Counted from the first letter of the stretch, positions 6,896-13,667 are shown. The stretch: DNA of 13,817 bases from Ruminococcus sp. (GCA_017961625.1 JAGCWY010000007.1:1-13817), one strand, 5' to 3'. The notes: generated by a model not told the origin, from the sequence alone. Translations and numbers: made by a program.

Positions 6896-8339
6896 AATCA
6901 TCAGCAAGCTAGCCGCTCTGTCGGCTGCTGCCACTGCATTTTTCAGCTGCACCCCATTCAGCGCCTTTGCTGACGAATTACAAGGAGCAGAAAACACGCT
7001 TTATGACGGCTCCTTCTATTATGAACTGAATCCGGATATGACCTATACCATAACAAAATGCTCGGCTACCATAGTTACGGAGGTTCCCTCTATACGAAAT
7101 GGTACAGCTATCACTGCTATTGGTGACGGCGCTTTTCAGAGCTGTACGGGAATAACCTCACTTAAAATACCGGATTCTATAACTACTATAGCTCCAAACG
7201 CTTTTTATGATTGTGCTTCGCTGAAGTCAGTAACTCTCCCGAAAAAGCTTACATATCTCGGAGATCATGCCTTTTTTGGCTGTATTTCCCTGGAGAGCGT
7301 TGAGCTTCCCGATACGCTTACTAAGGTCGAGCCCTTTACATTTGCGCTTTGTCAGTCACTTTCAGACATAAAGCTCAGCAATAATGTCACGGACATCGGC
7401 GAGTACGCGTTCTATCAGTGCGCCTCCATAAGCGGTTTCAGGCTACCTGCCTCGCTTACTTCCATAGGCGACAACGCCATGGGTTGCTGGTTCTCCTTGC
7501 AGGAAATAGACGCTTCCGCAAACAGCTCCTTCGTCTATGAGGACGAAATGCTCATGGACAGCAAAAAGAACGATATCATAAGGGCTTCCGTGAACAAGAG
7601 CGGAGAGCTTATAATCCCCGAGGGTACTGTCAATATCCGCTCCGGTGCCTTCTCCACCTGCGCTCAGCTCACTTCGCTGCATATTCCCTCATCTGTCACA
7701 GCTATAGGAGATGAAGCTTTCAGCTACTGTTCAGGACTGAAAAGCGTAGATTTCTCGGAGGGTCTTGAAACCATAGGCCTTTCAGCCTTCATGTTCGATA
7801 ATAAGATTACCTCTCTTTCAATTCCAACAACTGTAAGCATGATAGACGACAATGCCTTTGCTTACTGTGAATCTCTCAGCAAGGTCATTCTTCCGGAGGG
7901 CGTAAAAACTATAGGCGCAGACGCATTTTTCGTGTGCGACGAACTGAAACAGGTCAGCATACCCAAAAGCGTTAGCTCTATAGGTGATGACGCTTTCGGC
8001 TTTACATACGAAAGTCCGGAACGCAAGCCTGTTGAAGGCTTTAGTCTCAGCGTATTCTCAGGCTCTGCTGGAGCTAAGTACGCCAAGTCCGAAAAAATAA
8101 GCTATACAGTCACAGACTTCAATATCAAAAAGATTGCCTTCATAGTCATCATGTTAGGCGCCCTAGCTGCTGCGGCAGTATTCGCTGCCGTGCTGATGAA
8201 GCGTGGCTGGAAGCTAGGTGCTTCCGGTGCGCGTAAAGCTGCTAAAAAAGCCAAGGAACTTGAAGCAGAAAAGGCCTACAAGAAAATTATGGGTGACGAC
8301 GCCGAAGACAAATCCGCAGAAAAAAACGGCGAAGAATAA
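6888..8339 (+). CDS. Second BspA-type LRR membrane-anchored protein, TTG start
   Basis: The start is set at TTG 6888 because GAAGGAGG (6871-6878) lies 9 nt upstream and the product then begins with a proper signal peptide, NKIISKLAALSAAATAFF, with cleavage after SAFA (residue 28). The longer in-frame ATG at 6741 would add 49 basic residues that merely shadow the upstream tail and would bury the signal. This gives 483 residues. Roughly a dozen LRR_5 repeats span 71-371, with an interruption near 215-240 (FVYEDEMLMDSKKND). A cap begins AFGFTYESP, a membrane helix lies at about 415-438, and a Lys/Ala/Glu-rich cytoplasmic tail ends the protein. The N-terminal GSFYYELNPD and the cap resemble those of the upstream protein, so the pair are paralogues. 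The reading frames overlap by 8 bp (6888-6895), implying translational coupling. Confidence 0.9.
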   Translation: MNKIISKLAALSAAATAFFSCTPFSAFADELQGAENTLYDGSFYYELNPDMTYTITKCSATIVTEVPSIRNGTAITAIGDGAFQSCTGITSLKIPDSITTIAPNAFYDCASLKSVTLPKKLTYLGDHAFFGCISLESVELPDTLTKVEPFTFALCQSLSDIKLSNNVTDIGEYAFYQCASISGFRLPASLTSIGDNAMGCWFSLQEIDASANSSFVYEDEMLMDSKKNDIIRASVNKSGELIIPEGTVNIRSGAFSTCAQLTSLHIPSSVTAIGDEAFSYCSGLKSVDFSEGLETIGLSAFMFDNKITSLSIPTTVSMIDDNAFAYCESLSKVILPEGVKTIGADAFFVCDELKQVSIPKSVSSIGDDAFGFTYESPERKPVEGFSLSVFSGSAGAKYAKSEKISYTVTDFNIKKIAFIVIMLGALAAAAVFAAVLMKRGWKLGASGARKAAKKAKELEAEKAYKKIMGDDAEDKSAEKNGEE

Positions 8340-8430
8340 ATCTTTAAGAAGGCGGAATGTACTGAAATACAAAGAAAAACATTGAATATTGAAAAATCAT
8401 TTTCAAGTTCTATGTTTCGTACAAAATATC

Positions 8431-8469
8431 AAAAGCTGTATTGTTAAATACTAACATTACAGCTTTTTT
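8431..8469. terminator. Bidirectional terminator between convergent operons
   Basis: AAAAGCTGTA (8431-8440) pairs with TACAGCTTTT (8458-8467). After one T-T mismatch the stem continues with TGTTA (8442-8446) and TAACA (8452-8456) around a 5-nt loop. T continues to 8469 on the plus strand, and on the minus strand the stem also leaves a T tract. It should stop the LRR operon from the left and the RNase HI/domain-II operon from the right. Confidence 0.88.
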
Positions 8470-8476
8470 ATTAGCT

Positions 8477-8511
8477 AAGGGCTGCAAGGAGACAAATTCC
8501 CTACAGCCCTT
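8477..8511. repeat. Inverted repeat behind the domain-II gene
   Basis: AAGGGCTG (8477-8484) is the reverse complement of CAGCCCTT (8504-8511), with a short AGG/CCT inner pairing. It lies 10 bp past the stop of the minus-strand gene. It has no T tract of its own but sits directly beside the bidirectional terminator, so it may protect the 3' end or assist termination. Confidence 0.55.
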
Positions 8512-8521
8512 TGGTTTGGTT

Positions 8522-8938
8522 TCATATATCAGTGTTTCCGTGCTTTTTTATGATATCGTTCCTGTTAACCTGTTTCCTGTCGATGTCCTTAAGCCAGAAA
8601 CCAGCATTAGCTCCCTCCGATACGGAATCACAGGTCTTACGGAACTGCTCAATGCCCATGATTTCAGACTTTATCTCACTATTGCCGTGAACTACGGTTA
8701 CTTCATCGCCAACGCGGAAAACTCCTCCTGTGACTGTACCCGTGACGACTGTTCCTCTTCCGGTAATAGTGAAAACATCGCTTACAACAAATTCTGCGTA
8801 AGTTCCATCAGCAACTCCGGTCTGGGGTGTATAGTATTCCTCATACTCTCGGAGCTCCTTTTCATCATCGGTAAGAAAGCCCGTGTCTGCCGAATCGCGG
8901 TTAAGGAGCTTTCCCTTTATCTTGTCCAGTAATCCCAT
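8522..8938 (-). CDS. Stand-alone EF-Tu domain-II (translation-factor beta-barrel) protein
   Basis: The ATG at 8938-8936 has AGAGGTG (8951-8945) 6 nt upstream, giving 138 residues; the longer open frame to 9130 runs into the RNase HI gene and is rejected. Residues 1-14 (MGLLDKIKGKLLNR) look amphipathic, 20-45 are acidic and Tyr-rich, and 47-134 closely follow domain II of EF-Tu: VSDVFTITGRGTVVTG, then VFRVGDEVTVV, then MGIEQFRKT and a GFWLKDIDRKQVNRNDII end. No GTPase G-motifs and no domain III are present. In EF-Tu this barrel contacts aminoacyl-tRNA and the ribosome; whether the free copy does so is unknown. It is 52 bp behind RNase HI on the same strand and probably co-transcribed. Confidence 0.85.
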   Translation of the reverse strand: MGLLDKIKGKLLNRDSADTGFLTDDEKELREYEEYYTPQTGVADGTYAEFVVSDVFTITGRGTVVTGTVTGGVFRVGDEVTVVHGNSEIKSEIMGIEQFRKTCDSVSEGANAGFWLKDIDRKQVNRNDIIKKHGNTDI

Positions 8939-8990
8939 AATGTACACCTCTTTCGGAAATAATATTTTTTGCCATGCAGGAAGCACGGTA

Positions 8991-9431
8991 TCACCTTGAA
9001 TGTATATCTCTCTGCTCCACTGCAAGGCGATCGCAACGCTCGTTTTCGGGGTGTCCAGCGTGTCCCTTGACCCAGTTGAAAGTAACGTCGTGCTTTTCCA
9101 GCAGGGGCAGGAGTTGCTCCCATAGGTCAACGTTGAGGGCAGGTTTCTTGTCGGACTTTATCCACCCCTTTTTCTTCCAGCCATATACCCAGCCTTTGGT
9201 TATACTGTCAACCACATACTTGCTGTCAGTGGTGAGTATGACCTTACAAGGCTCTTTCAACGCAGAAAGCCCTGTTATAACGCCAAGGAGCTCCATTCTG
9301 TTGTTGGTGGTGGCACTGTCCCCACCAGAAAGTTCCTTCTCTATTTTGCCGAAGCGGAGCACCACTCCGTAGCCGCCAGGGCCCGGGTTGCCGCTACAAG
9401 CACCATCTGTGAATATCTCAACTGTTTTGAT
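8991..9431 (-). CDS. rnhA: Ribonuclease HI, apparent ATC start
   Basis: RNase HI cuts the RNA of RNA:DNA hybrids. The product is 146 residues, close to the usual 145-155. It opens with xKTVEIFTDGACSGNPGPGG and keeps all four catalytic acids: Asp9, Glu47 (NNRMEL), Asp69 (TTDSKYV) and Asp135 (NERCDRLA), plus the His125-bearing loop WVKGHAGHPENE and the basic WVYGWKKKGW handle. The first 22 residues are essential and lie upstream of any ATG, GTG or TTG in frame that would keep them. The in-frame codon at the family's usual start is ATC (9431-9429), five nt after AAGGTG of a near-perfect ribosome site. An in-frame CTG further upstream lacks a ribosome site. Either ATC is used or the start was lost by a recent point change. 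Confidence 0.9.
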   Translation of the reverse strand: MKTVEIFTDGACSGNPGPGGYGVVLRFGKIEKELSGGDSATTNNRMELLGVITGLSALKEPCKVILTTDSKYVVDSITKGWVYGWKKKGWIKSDKKPALNVDLWEQLLPLLEKHDVTFNWVKGHAGHPENERCDRLAVEQRDIHSR

Positions 9432-9443
9432 AGTATCACCTTC
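9429..9443 (-). promoter_or_regulatory. Ribosome-binding site defining the non-standard RNase HI start
   Basis: Read on the minus strand, GAAGGTGAT (9443-9435) matches the full GGAGGTGAT anti-anti-SD sequence at 8 of 9 positions, and ACT separates it from ATC. The overlapping ATG at 9448-9446 (in ATGAAGG) is in another frame and reads away from the family sequence. Confidence 0.7.
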
Positions 9444-9455
9444 ATTTGATTTCAG

Positions 9456-9708
9456 TTATTAGAAATTAGTGCTTAGTGATTAGAATATCTGTGGGGGCTG
9501 ACGTCCTTGACTGCCCGAAAAAATATACTTAAAACCTCGGGGCGATGTCCACATCGCCCCGTCATTTGCAGTCATATATATGGGCGAATAATATCAGCCC
9601 CTACAAAGGTAATTTATGATTTATTAGCACGAGCACACACTGTGCACCCCTACAATTCGATTAAACAAGCCGTCGCTGCAAGCTAAATGGCTAGTGGCTA
9701 ACAGCTAA
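9456..9708. repeat. Palindrome-rich intergenic patch between proS and rnhA
   Basis: This gene-free patch is built of nested inverted repeats. A perfect 11-bp palindrome (CGGGGCGATGT/ACATCGCCCCG, 9538-9561) sits inside a longer pair, GTGGGGGCTGA (9491-9501) with TCAGCCCCTAC (9594-9604; 10 of 11). A third small hairpin uses GCACA and TGTGC near 9634-9645. CCCCTACAA occurs twice (9598-9606, 9647-9655). Both flanks carry TAG-rich runs (9457-9483 and 9681-9708). This resembles REP/BIME-like or miniature mobile elements inserted next to one another. No coding region is supported here. Confidence 0.7.
9538..9561 (-). terminator. Perfect GC-rich palindrome, possible proS terminator
   Basis: An 11-bp perfect stem with a 2-nt apparent loop is followed on the minus strand by AGG and four T, then an AT-rich stretch. 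It lies about 150 bp after the proS stop and could end that transcript, although the T tract is weak and separated by three bases. It is also the core of the palindromic patch. Confidence 0.45.
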
Positions 9709-9709
9709 A

Positions 9710-11152
9710 TCAATAAGCCTTGCCCCAGTATACCATGCACTTTGCTGGCTTACCGCAGCATACGCACTTGTCGCTGAGCTGTTCCTGATCGAAGGGTATA
9801 CATCTTGAGCCCACGCCAGTCTTTTCCTTGACCTCGTCTTCACAAGCTTCTTCGCCGCACCACATTGCCTTTATGAAGCCGTCGCCCTTCTCGAGAGCCT
9901 TGTTTATCTCGTCTATAGTTGTGCAGGCGTATGTCCTGTTTGCACGGTTCTCCGCAGCCTTGTTGAACATACCCTCAGGTATCTCCTTTTCGAGGAGAGC
10001 CTTAACATATAATGCAAGATCGCCAAGTGCCACAGTCTTCTTATCGCCGTTGTAGCGTATTGCGACTATGCACTGTTTTTCCTCTATATCACGGGGGCCT
10101 ATCTCGATACGTATAGGTACGCCCTTCATTTCGTATTCTGAGAACTTCCAGCCCGGTGAATTCTCGCTGTCGTCAACCTTTACTCTTATTCCTGCAGCTT
10201 TCAGTTCATTGAGGAGTTCATTTGCCTTGTCAAGTACGCCCTCCTTGTGCTGGGCAATAGGCACGATAACCGCCTGTATCGGAGCTACAGCAGGCGGAAG
10301 TACAAGTCCGCTGTTGTCGCCATGGGTCATGATGACTGCACCGATAAGTCGAGTGGTAACACCCCAGCTAGTCTGGTGGGGATTCACTCTCTTGTTTTCT
10401 TTATCGGTATACTCAATGCCGAATGCCTTTGCAAAGCCGTCACCGAAATAGTGTGATGTACCTGCCTGCAAAGCTTTACCATCATGCATGAGGGCTTCGA
10501 TAGCGTAAGTGGAGACAGCTCCTGCGAACTTATCGCTCTCTGTCTTCTTGCCCTTGATAACAGGCATAGCAAGAGACTTCTCGCAGAAATCAGCATATAC
10601 ATTGAGCATACGCTCTGTTTCCTCGATAGCCTCCTCAGCTGTTGCGTGTATAGTATGGCCTTCCTGCCAGAGGAACTCTCTTGAACGGAGGAATGGACGT
10701 GTAGTCTTTTCCCAGCGGACAACGCTTACCCACTGGTTATAGAGCTTGGGCAGGTCGCGGTATGAATGAACTATATTAGCATAGTGCTCGCAGAAAAGAG
10801 TCTCTGAGGTAGGACGAACGCAGAGCCTGTCCTCCAGCTTCTCGTTTCCACCGTGAGTTACCCATGCAACCTCAGGAGCAAAGCCCTCAACGTGGTCCTT
10901 TTCCTTCTGGAGAAGGCTCTCGGGAATAAACATTGGCATACATACATTCTCATGTCCCAGTCTCTTGAATTCAGTGTCAAGTATATGCTGCATATTTTCC
11001 CATATCGCATAGCCATATGGACGTATTACCATACACCCCTTTACGCTTGTATATTCTATAAGCTCTGCCTTCTTGCAGATATCGGTATACCACTGAGCAA
11101 AATCCTCGTCCATTGAGGTTATCTCGGATACCAGCTTTTTATCCTTTGCCAT
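9710..11152 (-). CDS. proS: Prolyl-tRNA synthetase, eukaryote/archaea-like short form
   Basis: Charges tRNA-Pro with proline in the cytoplasm. The 480-residue length and the lack of the long editing insertion mark the archaeal/eukaryotic-like class also found in many Clostridia. Class II signatures are visible: RPTSET at 113-118, motif 2 as RWEKTTRPFLRSREFLWQEG at 147-166, and motif 3 around GVTTRLIGAVIMTHGDNSGL at 264-283. The anticodon-binding domain begins near VIVPIAQHKEG (295-305). The C-terminal extension holds Cys432, Cys437, Cys463, Cys465, Cys466 and Cys472, a probable zinc site, and ends in the conserved KAY. ATG 11152 has AGAGGTCA upstream. A strong dedicated promoter precedes it by about 145 bp. 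Directly after the stop codon the sequence turns into repeats. Confidence 0.97.
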   Translation of the reverse strand: MAKDKKLVSEITSMDEDFAQWYTDICKKAELIEYTSVKGCMVIRPYGYAIWENMQHILDTEFKRLGHENVCMPMFIPESLLQKEKDHVEGFAPEVAWVTHGGNEKLEDRLCVRPTSETLFCEHYANIVHSYRDLPKLYNQWVSVVRWEKTTRPFLRSREFLWQEGHTIHATAEEAIEETERMLNVYADFCEKSLAMPVIKGKKTESDKFAGAVSTYAIEALMHDGKALQAGTSHYFGDGFAKAFGIEYTDKENKRVNPHQTSWGVTTRLIGAVIMTHGDNSGLVLPPAVAPIQAVIVPIAQHKEGVLDKANELLNELKAAGIRVKVDDSENSPGWKFSEYEMKGVPIRIEIGPRDIEEKQCIVAIRYNGDKKTVALGDLALYVKALLEKEIPEGMFNKAAENRANRTYACTTIDEINKALEKGDGFIKAMWCGEEACEDEVKEKTGVGSRCIPFDQEQLSDKCVCCGKPAKCMVYWGKAY

Positions 11153-11206
11153 ATATTATGACCTCTTTCTGTAAAATTAAAATAAGTATTATAACTTAGT
11201 GTACCG

Positions 11207-11260
11207 CGCAAATTTTTTGCTTTTTAATGAATTTGCGTTCCCCGGACAGAGTTCAGGGAA
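11207..11260 (-). promoter_or_regulatory. Two hairpins in the proS leader
   Basis: The leader of roughly 135 nt can form TTCCC (minus strand 11260-11256) with GGGAA (11242-11238), then CGCAAATT (11237-11230) with AATTTGCG (11214-11207). Neither is followed by a T tract, and no T-box AGGGTGGNACCGCG element is present in the right orientation. Function is unknown. Confidence 0.4.
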
Positions 11261-11295
11261 ATGGCCGCCTTATGACGATTATCAATGACACATTA

Positions 11296-11324
11296 ATTAT
11301 ATCATTTCCCCGATGTATTGTCAA
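11296..11324 (-). promoter_or_regulatory. Consensus sigma-70 promoter of proS
   Basis: On the minus strand TTGACA (11324-11319) and TATAAT (11301-11296) are exact consensus, 17 bp apart. The -35 box begins 2 bp after the stop codon of the upstream three-TM gene (11329-11327). No terminator separates the two, so proS probably receives both its own transcription and read-through. Confidence 0.9.
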
Positions 11325-11326
11325 TG

Positions 11327-12001
11327 TCAGAATCGCATTATAAGGTAAATAATCAGGCATCCGGCAACAAGCATAGAAATCAGCATTGCAGAGCCAAGTC
11401 CCACTTTAGTGCCTGTGCTCATATACTCGTCGTACTTGTTCTTCTTTGTCTGTATGGCAAAGCATACAACTATAACAAGATTTAGTATTCCGGCTATTAT
11501 CCACATAATGCTAAGACGTGTGCTTGTCAGATCGATAAATACAGAGGAATCGAGCATACGGTCATAAGTGAAATTGCTTTCCACTTTACTGCTTGTTCTC
11601 TTTACCTTCCCCTTTATCGCCTTATTCCTGAAATTCTTATACTCGCCGTCAAAGTTATCGCCAAACTCCTTTTCGGCACGCACAATGAACGCCTTATCCT
11701 CATTCTCGGAGCATATCAGAAAATAATAATCGTCTCCCATTGGTATCATATTCACGCTGTTCTTGACCTTCAGATTATACTGATTACTACCAATTGGCGG
11801 TACACCACTTACTATCTCTCCGGCATCCAGACCAGATGAGAATGCCTCGTCAAGAGTGACTTTTTCTCCTATAAAGCCGGTTATACCGTAGCCAATACAA
11901 AAAAGCGCGATTAAGCCAAACACTGCAAAAACGAGCGCAGGTGAAGCCTTTTTCCCGCCTAATGACGGGCTTTCATCGTAGAAATTTCCGATACCTGACA
12001 T
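11327..12001 (-). CDS. Unrecognised three-TM membrane protein
   Basis: A 224-residue protein I do not recognise. A short polar start (MSGIGNFYDESPSLGGKK) leads to a first helix at about residues 22-44. A soluble loop of about 115 residues follows (45-160), containing VSGVPPIGSNQYNLKVKN, DDYYFLICSENEDKAFIVRA and a Lys-rich IKGKVKRTSSKVESNF. Two more helices lie at about 164-184 and 202-222, separated by the basic TKKNKYDEYMSTGTK. The loop is probably extracytoplasmic by the positive-inside rule. AAGGAGAG 6 nt before ATG 12001 supports the start. It lies 46 bp behind the CNNM gene on the same strand, so the two are likely one transcript and may act at the membrane together, but that is inference. 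Confidence 0.85.
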   Translation of the reverse strand: MSGIGNFYDESPSLGGKKASPALVFAVFGLIALFCIGYGITGFIGEKVTLDEAFSSGLDAGEIVSGVPPIGSNQYNLKVKNSVNMIPMGDDYYFLICSENEDKAFIVRAEKEFGDNFDGEYKNFRNKAIKGKVKRTSSKVESNFTYDRMLDSSVFIDLTSTRLSIMWIIAGILNLVIVVCFAIQTKKNKYDEYMSTGTKVGLGSAMLISMLVAGCLIIYLIMRF

Positions 12002-12047
12002 AATTATCTCTCCTTATATCTTTTATGCGTTCCCATTCCCCACAGTA

Positions 12048-13367
12048 TCATTCCTCTTCTTCCTTCTCAGCAACAAGTTTCTCCACACGGCATACCTCGA
12101 TACGGTGATGCTTCACCTCGAGTACATCTATATGAAGACCACCTGCTTCAAGTGAAAGCTGTGAGCCGTCCTTGGGTATCTCTCCCAGCTCTGCTATGAC
12201 GTATCCGCCGAAGGTCTCGTACTTATCGGCAGGAAGAACTACATCGAGCTCCTCGCATATGTCGCTGAGGGAGCTGATACCTGGGACTGTCCATGTGTTG
12301 TCTCCTGTCTGTTCAAGCCTTACAGCAGGCTCGTCCTCGGGGTCGTCGGCAAAGTCTCCAACGAGCTCCTCAACAAGATCGGTAATAGTGATTATACCGC
12401 TCATTCCGCCATATTCATCTACTACGATAGCGAAATGATCGGCTCCCCGCTGCTTCATCTGGTCGAAAAGGCGGTCAGCCTTCATATTCTCGTGTACGAA
12501 GCATGGCTCATGCACCGCAGAAGCCATGATATTTTCACGGCTCTTGTCGTCAAGACGGAAGTAGTCCTTGGCGTTCAGAACACCGATTACATTGTCCACG
12601 CTCTCTCCGCATATAGGGAAAGAGGAGTGCCTTGTACGATGGATAGTTTCCTCCCACACGCTAGTATCGTCGTCGCTCCAGAGCACGTCAACATCTGTCC
12701 TGTGCGTACATACCTGCTCGACGGTAGTGTCGTCAAATGCAAAAATATTCTTTATTATCCGGTTCTCATCCTCGTCGATAGTACCTTTTTCGGCACCTGC
12801 GTCGGACATCATGAGTATCTCCTCCTCGGTAACGGTATCGTCGTCACTCTCTGGGTCTATGCCCATAAGACGCAGTATACCATTGGAGGTGATGTTGAGA
12901 AGCCATACCATAGGTGCAAAGAGCCTTGACACAAAGGTTATCATGCCGCTCGCTGCAAGAGCTATCTTCTCTGGGTCCTTCATTGCAAGACGCTTGGGTA
13001 CGAGCTCGCCGAACACAAGAGTGAAGAAGGAAAGCACCAGTGTTATGATCACTACCGATACCTTCTTTATCACTGCTGCCGGTATGCCCGTGCCTGCTTT
13101 CACAAACGTAGACGTGAGCATTTCGGAAAAGCTGTCAGCTGCAAATGCTGCACCTATAAATCCAGCAAGGGTTATCGCCACTTGTATTGTAGCAAGAAAA
13201 CGTGTGGGCTGATTGGTAAGCTTTTTGAGCCTTACGGCTCTTTTGTTGCCGCTTGCCGCAAGCTTTTCAAGGCGGACGTCACTTGTGGAAATAACTGCCA
13301 CTTCGGTACACGCAAAGAGCGCATTCAGCGCTATAAGTATAATTTGCAGAATTATCTGCCCTATCAT
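12048..13367 (-). CDS. CNNM/CorC-type membrane protein (DUF21, CBS pair, CorC_HlyC)
   Basis: A 439-residue protein with the standard architecture of the 'hemolysin-like' transporters. The DUF21 membrane domain (about 1-175) has helices near 3-25, 60-80 and 100-120, the signature FGELVPKRLAMKDPE (119-133), and a further segment near 136-165. Then come two CBS domains (about 205-335), with DEYGGMSGIITITDLVEE at 317-334, and a C-terminal CorC_HlyC domain (about 345-430) with TVPG and FGGYVIAELG. Relatives are linked to Mg2+ efflux or sodium-coupled magnesium transport; hemolytic activity is mostly a historical label. GGAGG 9 nt before ATG 13367 supports the start. A consensus promoter and a structured leader precede it. 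Confidence 0.93.
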   Translation of the reverse strand: MIGQIILQIILIALNALFACTEVAVISTSDVRLEKLAASGNKRAVRLKKLTNQPTRFLATIQVAITLAGFIGAAFAADSFSEMLTSTFVKAGTGIPAAVIKKVSVVIITLVLSFFTLVFGELVPKRLAMKDPEKIALAASGMITFVSRLFAPMVWLLNITSNGILRLMGIDPESDDDTVTEEEILMMSDAGAEKGTIDEDENRIIKNIFAFDDTTVEQVCTHRTDVDVLWSDDDTSVWEETIHRTRHSSFPICGESVDNVIGVLNAKDYFRLDDKSRENIMASAVHEPCFVHENMKADRLFDQMKQRGADHFAIVVDEYGGMSGIITITDLVEELVGDFADDPEDEPAVRLEQTGDNTWTVPGISSLSDICEELDVVLPADKYETFGGYVIAELGEIPKDGSQLSLEAGGLHIDVLEVKHHRIEVCRVEKLVAEKEEEE

Positions 13368-13420
13368 TATTCATATCCTCCGTAAAAATATAATATTTCT
13401 ATGTTCTCTTAAACCTCATA

Positions 13421-13460
13421 AAGGCATAGTCAACACAAGCGATAGTGCAGACCATGCCTT
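13421..13460 (-). promoter_or_regulatory. Long hairpin in the CNNM leader RNA
   Basis: In the minus-strand transcript an 11-bp arm pair (13460-13450 with 13431-13421) has a single G-U wobble. After a T-T mismatch four more pairs form (GCAC with GTGT), leaving an 8-nt loop. It lies between the promoter and the start codon, about 55 nt before the ATG, and has no T tract, so it is not a simple terminator. It could be a regulatory element for the ion-transport-like gene. Confidence 0.55.
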
Positions 13461-13537
13461 GATATCTTATATTCAACGAAGAACCTTGTATTATCAGGAT
13501 TACTGCCATCAGGGGCACCGTCCATTGCGTTTTTCAT
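13430..13537 (-). CDS. Possible 31-35 residue leader ORF upstream of the CNNM gene
   Basis: The leader transcript contains AAAAAGGAG just after the likely transcription start, then two in-frame ATG codons (13537-13535 and 13525-13523) and an open frame to TGA at 13432-13430. The product would be MKNAMDGAPDGSNPDNTRFF followed by a basic-aromatic end with SRHGLHYRLC. The first ATG touches the ribosome site and the second is 12 nt away, so spacing is poor for both. Its 3' end lies inside the leader hairpin, which would allow translation to influence folding. No family is recognised. Confidence 0.3.
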   Translation of the reverse strand: MKNAMDGAPDGSNPDNTRFFVEYKISRHGLHYRLC

Positions 13538-13560
13538 CTCCTTTTTGGTATAGTATTTTT

Positions 13561-13589
13561 ATTATAGCGTATTATTGTGATTTTGTCAA
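13561..13589 (-). promoter_or_regulatory. Consensus sigma-70 promoter of the CNNM operon
   Basis: On the minus strand TTGACA (13589-13584) and TATAAT (13566-13561) are 17 bp apart, both exact. Transcription should start near 13554, giving a leader of about 185 nt. The promoter lies about 40 bp downstream of the intron 3' end. Confidence 0.9.
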
Positions 13590-13628
13590 GTTTTGTGCCA
13601 TTTTCATGTAAAAAATGCAAGAACAATA

Positions 13629-13665
13629 ATCGAATAGGAGGCGGCTATTTAGCCGCCGACCTCTC
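13629..13665 (-). ncRNA. Group II intron domain VI hairpin
   Basis: GGCGGCTA (13640-13647) is perfectly complementary to TAGCCGCC (13650-13657), with an outer AGG/CCT continuation interrupted by unpaired bases, then the TATTCGAT end. The position right after domain V and the terminal AT fit domain VI with its branch-point adenosine in the 3' arm. Confidence 0.65.
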
Positions 13666-13667
13666 AA

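Noticed and set aside
8389..8406. Palindrome TTGAAAA/TTTTCAA after the LRR operon
   Set aside because: Short AT-only stem just before the much stronger terminator; probably chance.
8441..8932. Plus-strand open frame of 163 codons
   Set aside because: It is the antisense of the EF-Tu domain-II gene, has no recognisable protein and no ribosome site, and begins inside the terminator hairpin.
8939..9130. N-terminal extension of the domain-II protein to 9130
   Set aside because: The extra 64 codons overlap the RNase HI gene in another frame and look like non-protein sequence. The ATG at 8938 has its own ribosome site.
11195..11240. GTACCGCG on the plus strand resembling the core of a T-box
   Set aside because: It points away from proS, lacks the AGGGTGG half, and no plus-strand gene follows.
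12435..13212. Two long plus-strand open frames opposite the CNNM gene
   Set aside because: The minus-strand frame has complete DUF21, CBS and CorC_HlyC motifs; the plus-strand translations resemble nothing.
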